From Glossina fuscipes (taxonomy: Eukaryota > Arthropoda > Insecta > Diptera > Glossinidae): DNA of 64,000 nucleotides. The notes beneath the pieces are model-generated. The model searched no databases. It was not told the DNA's origin and saw nothing but the letters and a program-made list of their open reading frames with translations. Both the position numbers and the translations under genes were made by a program. The stretch lies in contig NW_023998630.1 in NCBI RefSeq assembly GCF_014805625.2, positions 642,411 to 706,410 of the forward strand, given 5' to 3'. Within the stretch, counting starts at the first letter, position 1, and each line of letters opens with the position of its first letter. Below are positions 58,139 to 64,000 of this stretch, piece after piece.

Positions 58139-61100
58139 TATATATATTACATTTGCCATATAGTTTTAACAAGGTGAGTGGTATTTAAGTTCCAAATAAG
58201 AAAAATTTTAGAAAATAAAGCTTTCTGTTCTGAATTTGCGTAACGGTTTTTCATGCGATGGGAAACCTAACCTTATCAGTTCTACATCGCAAGACTCTCT
58301 TTTTTCGGGTGAGACTAGCACAAACCCAGTCATTCTTTTTGCCTTATCTATAACTAACTAATCCTAATTTGTATCTAACAAAATCTAAGAGAATTGCACG
58401 TGAACTCAAAATTAGCGGCGATTTCAACCCTTCAGAATACATTTACGTAGGAAGTGGAATTTTTTTTTTTTTTTTTTTTGTTCATCAGTTTAGCCCTCTT
58501 TTCTTCGTTTTTGGAATCACTACTACATTAAAAAACTGTGGACGGAATAAATTAGGAAGGAATTAGACCACACAGACGAAATCGCCCCAAACTGAGTAAA
58601 TAGATTGTTGAGAAGGACGACAAAATAATAAAGGGAAGGATGAACTCCCAAGTAGAAAAATTAAAAGAAAAGTAAGGATCGAGTTAGACGAAAGGGCCGA
58701 TACATAGGTGGAGGGATGAGATGTAAGACAGACACGTGAGCAAGCTAATGAAGGAACAGCTCGATGAAGTTAAGCTACTTAAAATGATTTACTTACTATA
58801 TACATACACGTTTTCTGAATAGAATTATTTTATTTTTGGAAGGCGAATCTAAAAGGAATTTCTGATGAAAAGTAAATATAAGTAAGTAATAGTATTAAGT
58901 TTCAAAAATTGATCTTAATCCGTACATAATCTGATTTCTCACCCTTGTGGCAAAGGCAGAAGGAGCAAGAAGAAGCAAGAAAAATCACAGCAATTAACAT
59001 TTGTTCTTATTTTCCTTTTTTCTTTCTTCCTTTATAATAAATAGCAATAATACTCTTAATGGTTTTCAATACAACCAATACGAAGATAATAAGTCCACAG
59101 AAGGAAGGTAAACTGGAGAGTAATTTCAGAGAAGAATAGTCGTACAAGAAAAAAATTGCATACACTACAATAGCTTATAACGATACGATACTATAGAGAT
59201 TTATACGTTTCCGTCCATGTATATGTACGTATAAAAATGTATAAAACATGACGTCGAGAAGATAGCATACTTAACAGAATAGATGGATGGAATCAGTTAC
59301 CTTCCGCATTTGTTGTTCAGCCTATACAAAATCGACAAGTGTTATCACTTGTGTTCTATATGAGCTCCTTAAAAGCTCTATTGAAATCGACAAGAGAATC
59401 AGTGAGAAATGAGAGACTCTCTAACAATAATAACAATCATCTTTTATAAGGGAAAAAAATAAAAAAAAAAGAACAGAAAAGTAATTTTATTAGCTGGCTC
59501 CAGTCGTTACATAAGTGCGGCCTCCTCTCTTAGAAACGTGATGATATGAATTTAACAGCAAACTTTGGGTATAAAGTTGTAGTGGGTGATTTGTATAAAA
59601 ACATCAAAACAAACAATCGGCGATAATTTCAATAGAACCGTTATTGTATATAAAAAACCGATTTTGTTTGTGTTTGTTTTTCCCTATTCTTCTTTTATAG
59701 CGTTTGTTGCGTTTAATACATAGTTAATGATTACTTGATGAGAAATATTAAGAAATATGCAAAGATTTCATTGTTAGCTTATTATTATGCTACTTAATTA
59801 TTCTTATATTCAATTAAATCACTTCAATAAACTAAGTTCAGTAATTATTACAGGTGAAGTGCGAAAAGAAACATATTGCCTAATATCTACGAATTGTAAG
59901 CGAATTAGAGTTATGATCGGAGGAAGAGAACAGTGATGAAATAGTTGCGATTTCTCAACAATCAAGGCCTTAATTTCCGCTTCATATTAGGTGTACACAT
60001 TCGCCATACGTGACAGTTCCAATGAAGTGCAATACGCCTCTGCTTTTGAACGGTTTTTTGTTCGTAAAGCTAGGCGTCCTTGCTTTCTTCCATTCATTTG
60101 ACTCGATGTTGGCATACTTTGGTCTGACATAAATAATTTGAGTTTAGTCGAAAATATATAATTTAAAGTGTGTAAGGTGTGAGGTTACTGCTGTGATGTT
60201 GAATTTAAAAGTACCCGTTTTAAGATTTACAAAATTGTCCATCCCTTTTCCATACTAGAGTCAAGGATTTGAATACGAAATTTTCGTTTAACCTTGCAGG
60301 TAACTTTCTTCTTGCGTTGTCCGTTAATAAAGGTAAAAGGGTTGTCTGCTTTTCGAAAATTCGGTCAAAAGAGTCTATCGATGCTTGCGCATTGCTTTTA
60401 TAGACCAGTACAATATTTGTCCATTGCCTGCACACCCATTCCAAATGTCACAAAGACTTCGCATTGCTGCGATATTTTCCTATCTTTTTCTTGCTTTACG
60501 AAGTGTAGGCTGTAAGAATTCCTTGGCTCCCTCTCGCCACGAGCATAGATTGCAATTAACTTAACTACGCTGGCGAAAGACATGTTTATGGTTAACTTAA
60601 TGAAAGTTATCTCTTTCCATCGGTTTTGCTTCAAACAATTTTGCTTAACATATTTGGCATATTTAGCAGGCACAATGAGCCGACGCTGCACAAGTTATTC
60701 GGTTCCATAACCCTTCCCAAGTTCTTTGTAAAGCATGCAATAATAAAATTTACGTTTCATTTTTCTGTCGTCATTGGGTACATTAAATTATATTAAATTG
60801 CAGCGGATGTATGTGATACCCAGAAGGAGTAAATTCGGTATAGTGATGTCCTTTGACTCAAAGAACAAACCCAAAGCGTTTGACTATCACCACTATCACC
60901 TACAAAGAAATATTTTTTTTAAAATAGTAGGCATAAGGAAAATTTCACGAATTTTTCCACGAGCTTATTTTTTTTAAATCATCCCCTTAAACGATCTTGC
61001 ACAAATAAGCCGCGAGCTGACAAAGTCTAATTTTTACTACTTTATGGCTAAAGCCGATGCAGGATCGTATATATATGTTTATTGCGCTACATTTTTTTTC

Positions 61101-62470
61101 TGACAATTAGTAAAAATGGATAAACATCTTTGACAGAAAAACGAGCTGTGGTAACTTCCCGTTTTGGACCTATCACATAAAAGAGCTTCTATAACAAGTA
61201 TTCCTCTACAACAATTTACGGAAAATAGAGTAAGGTTTTTAGTTTTCCTCTTTCCCCGAAATTAATGTTTTTACTTGTTTTTGCATAACTATCCTTATGC
61301 TGCACCTATACCACCTGTGGTGATGGTATATCAACATTATTTCTTTAACTAGTTTAGACAAAACTAGTGTAAACAAAACTAGTATTCAAAGCTTATAAGT
61401 TTTGCCAAAATAATATGTACGAACAATGAAAACAATCCCCAAAATTAATTAACGAGCACCCTATAAAAACGAATTGTAAATCAATAAGAACAACGGAATG
61501 TATAAATGTTAATAACATTTGCTTTTGTACAAGTAAAAACATATTTATGTAAAGATTTTGATATAAAGAATCCATTTAAAGACTACAATTTTTGATAAAT
61601 TTCGTTGGATACAACAGATGCAAAGATACATGTATGAATGAGTGTAATATATCACAGAAATTGTGTATTTGTTCGAGGAAATTATTACCTGAAAAAATGT
61701 GTAATTTTAATACACTCGAAATCGCATAAGGAGAAGCTTATAGCAATGAATCTGTTCACAACAACGTGATTGAAAGCTTGTGTATGACGTCGCATTTTAA
61801 ATAGTGATATTAAAATTATAAACACGTATAGAACGTACTTAATTAGACTACGAGTGCAATTTGTTAATGGAAAGATCTATGAGAATAGCGAATAGTTCAC
61901 AGCCGGAATAAAGTTGATAAAGAGGATTGAATACATTATGCTTGCTATAGAATTTGTTACGCTCAATGGCAGTGATTGAGAGATATATTTAAGATCCATT
62001 TATACTGCCGATTGAAACTAATACATATGCATCGCATGTCATCCAAATAAAACTTTTATAAAATTCCATACACTTCATAAATTGTTGGTTTCCATTACTT
62101 TAGTTTGTCAACTGCTGTGCCCAGTCTTAAAAATGAATGGTAATCATATACGATCGTGTGCATCATATCACGAAATATTTCGTCGCTAACTTATACTAGG
62201 TGTAAAAGCTGCGCGAGTTAATAATACATAAGAATGCATATCGTGATAATTTGATCCCTATAAAATTATAGTGAAGATAGCAGCCAGTGTAATAAAAAAG
62301 TCAACTGTAGCATCTTTGATCTACTGATTTATTGAGTTACAGATGAAAAGTCAGTTAAAATAAATTAACAGCCGGATTCTATTTAGTCTTAGAAGTAAAT
62401 CTTATACTAATTATTATTAAAAACTAGTACAAAGGATATGAAGAGAAGTAAAAAAATAGGATTTATGTAT
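58139..62470. other. AT-rich spacer without recognisable gene
   Basis: A T19 run is near 58,461. A minus-strand region 60,220-60,690 has two adjoining open frames (74 and 97 codons, with RNSYSLHFVKQEKDRK) and moderate GC, but no recognised motif. It could be debris of a mobile element. Confidence 0.4.
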
Positions 62471-64000
62471 AAATAAATAAATAAAAAAAAGAAATAAAGA
62501 AAAATCGCATGTACACAAGTGGCACAGAGCCACATCCACAACCGGTACAGATGTAAGTGACAAGTCAACCCATAAACCGTTGCAAACATGCAAAAGCCTG
62601 GTAACCGATAACAGTAAACAGTACCAGTTAATTTTTGTTTAAATATGACATAGGCGAAAAGCTTGTATCAAGGATAGTTCCTTTGACAGAAGTTAAGGAG
62701 TCCGATATTGGGATTAAATGGCGCACATCATTTAGCTTTCTGCAAACATCTCTGAACGGATTAAAGAGCCCATAATTATATTTACGTTGACTACGCTTCA
62801 AGAGGATGAAGTGCCTGGAGAAACGATTAGGTACATTGAAGCCACCAAGTAATGTGGGCGAATAGATAGTAACATTTATCAACTTAATTATGAAGGAAAC
62901 CCCAAGAATAAATTTACGTTTCTTATGGTAATGATACAAGCAGCAACCTATTTTCATAAGGTGGTAGCGAGACAAGGCGGTAGCGAGACAAGGCGGTCTC
63001 AAACCAAACTCCTAAGGTCAAACAGCAAGGATTTAAACGGATTAAAATTCCTTTTAGAAGGCCATATACAAGATTTAACGGCGAAAGCTAATTTTTGATT
63101 ATTTAGTTCAAACATTGTAGGCAAGATAGTCGTCAACTCTCTCTATAGTTCTCAATGTGATGTCTCCTTCAACGCGTCTAAAGCGAAATAAGGAAACTAC
63201 TCCCACACAAAGGAAAAACACTTGATTTCAAGGATTGATTGAAAATCTTTGAATAATCTTCACATAGCTCATTAGAGCATGATTTGAAGGAAAGCAATCA
63301 GGCTCAAGCACACAATTATATTTTATACAGCTCAAACAATGTCAAACGTCGCTTTCTGAATTGAAAAAGTTAGGAATCGAAAGCGATTTAGTTATCGGAT
63401 ACAGATAGTTAACAATTAAATCGGCATCTGCAGTTGAAAAATTTCGTCGGAAGTATTCAGCAAAGAAATTTTTGCTTTCAATATCATCAAAGGACTCGGG
63501 GCTGCAGAAAGAAACCTGCGAGGGCTATGTATCTGCAACAATACCGGTGGAGTAGGTAATTAAATCCATGCTTTGAAGCAAAATAAGCGAAGTAGGCAAA
63601 ACTTTAATTATCCTGTTAAACCAAGGCGAGCGCTTGCTTCGAGGGAGAAATTGCTTCATCGGAACGGATGGAGAAATAACTGGGCTTAATACATTACAAC
63701 ACGATGACAATAAGGTTGCAATATTCTCAGGAGAAAACGATTATAATGTGTGAAAGATGAGATTTAAACAGTAACACATTGGTTTTGTTAAAACCATAAT
63801 GTTTATTTGCGGAAGTTGGATTTGACACATTAGAAAGGTTTAACGGATCATTATTTCTGTAATGTTGTATGATAAGGCTCCTCCTAAACTAAACAGTAAA
63901 CAGATCTAGTAGCCTGTCAGTACAATTAGAAGTACGATTGTACAGTTAGACAAAGGTCACCCAACGCTATGACTACATCAGTAAGTTTAGCCGAAAACGG
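62471..64000 (-). mobile_element. Third copy of the CR1/Jockey-lineage non-LTR family, running off the window
   Basis: Minus-oriented, with an A-rich tail at 62,472-62,505. The RT C-terminal part (62,628-63,002: FILGVSFIIKLINVTIYSP, NVPNRFSRHFILLKRSQRKY, PMSYLN) closely matches the 30.9-31.2 kb region. The next part (63,100-63,520) matches the region upstream of the RT core (AEYFRRNFSTAD), so the RT core itself has been deleted. From 63,525 to the end it matches the endonuclease and linker (SPSVPMKQFLPRSK, EN fragments), as at 4.0-4.6 kb. All frames are broken. Confidence 0.8.

Noticed and set aside
60220..60691. Possible gene on the minus strand
   Set aside because: Two adjoining frames of moderate GC but no recognised domain or splice sites; left as unexplained sequence in the spacer entry.

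Overview
The window is AT-rich, intron-poor animal DNA dominated by decayed transposable elements. Candidate introns of 58 and 92 nt, a mellifera-type mariner, I-clade and CR1/Jockey-lineage non-LTR elements, a Ty3/gypsy-type LTR family and a Maverick/Polinton together suggest an insect, most likely a fly (Diptera). The species cannot be told from the sequence. No complete, clearly expressed host gene was recognised. Three short stretches look like possible host exons: 11.09-11.66 kb (PHD-finger-like), 24.78-24.88 kb and 56.22-56.45 kb.

Layout. 1-5.4 kb: fragments of a CR1/Jockey-lineage endonuclease domain in two inverted copies; the plus copy is split by a 1.66-kb solo LTR with an ACCT target duplication. 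5.4-13.5 kb: mostly featureless apart from the PHD-like exon pair. 13.55-15.5 kb: a second LTR of the same family, followed by a leader carrying several diverged copies of a tRNA-Lys-type primer-binding motif. 15.6-16.1 and 19.2-20.1 kb: GC-richer blocks of unknown nature. 20.1-25.7 kb: AT-rich spacer.

25.7-40.1 kb: a full-structure but inactive Maverick/Polinton, a DNA transposon with virus-like gene content. Inside its terminal inverted repeats are a small acidic protein (+), cysteine protease, major capsid protein, pX-like minor virion protein, penton-like protein, an unknown protein, a small KGGG-motif protein and a packaging ATPase (all -), a chromo-integrase (+) and a protein-primed family B DNA polymerase (-). 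All recognised genes except perhaps the integrase core carry nonsense or frameshift damage. The ATPase is cut by a 2.1-kb non-LTR insertion at 30.57-32.65 kb, and a solo LTR seems to lie between ATPase and integrase. The polymerase gene contains a clean 92-nt GT-AG intron, and the inverted repeats run right up to the start codons of both terminal genes, so they probably carry the promoters.

40.1-40.6 kb: a weak piggyBac-like transposase remnant. 41.3-44.35 kb: an I-clade non-LTR element (endonuclease end, reverse transcriptase, RNase H), 5'-truncated and frameshifted. 48.46-48.71 kb: possible tRNA-derived SINE. 52.72 kb: (GA)33. 56.92-58.14 kb: a mariner element with perfect terminal repeats but a broken transposase. 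62.47-64 kb: another copy of the 30.6-kb non-LTR family, running off the window. The window records several rounds of nested insertion followed by neutral decay.
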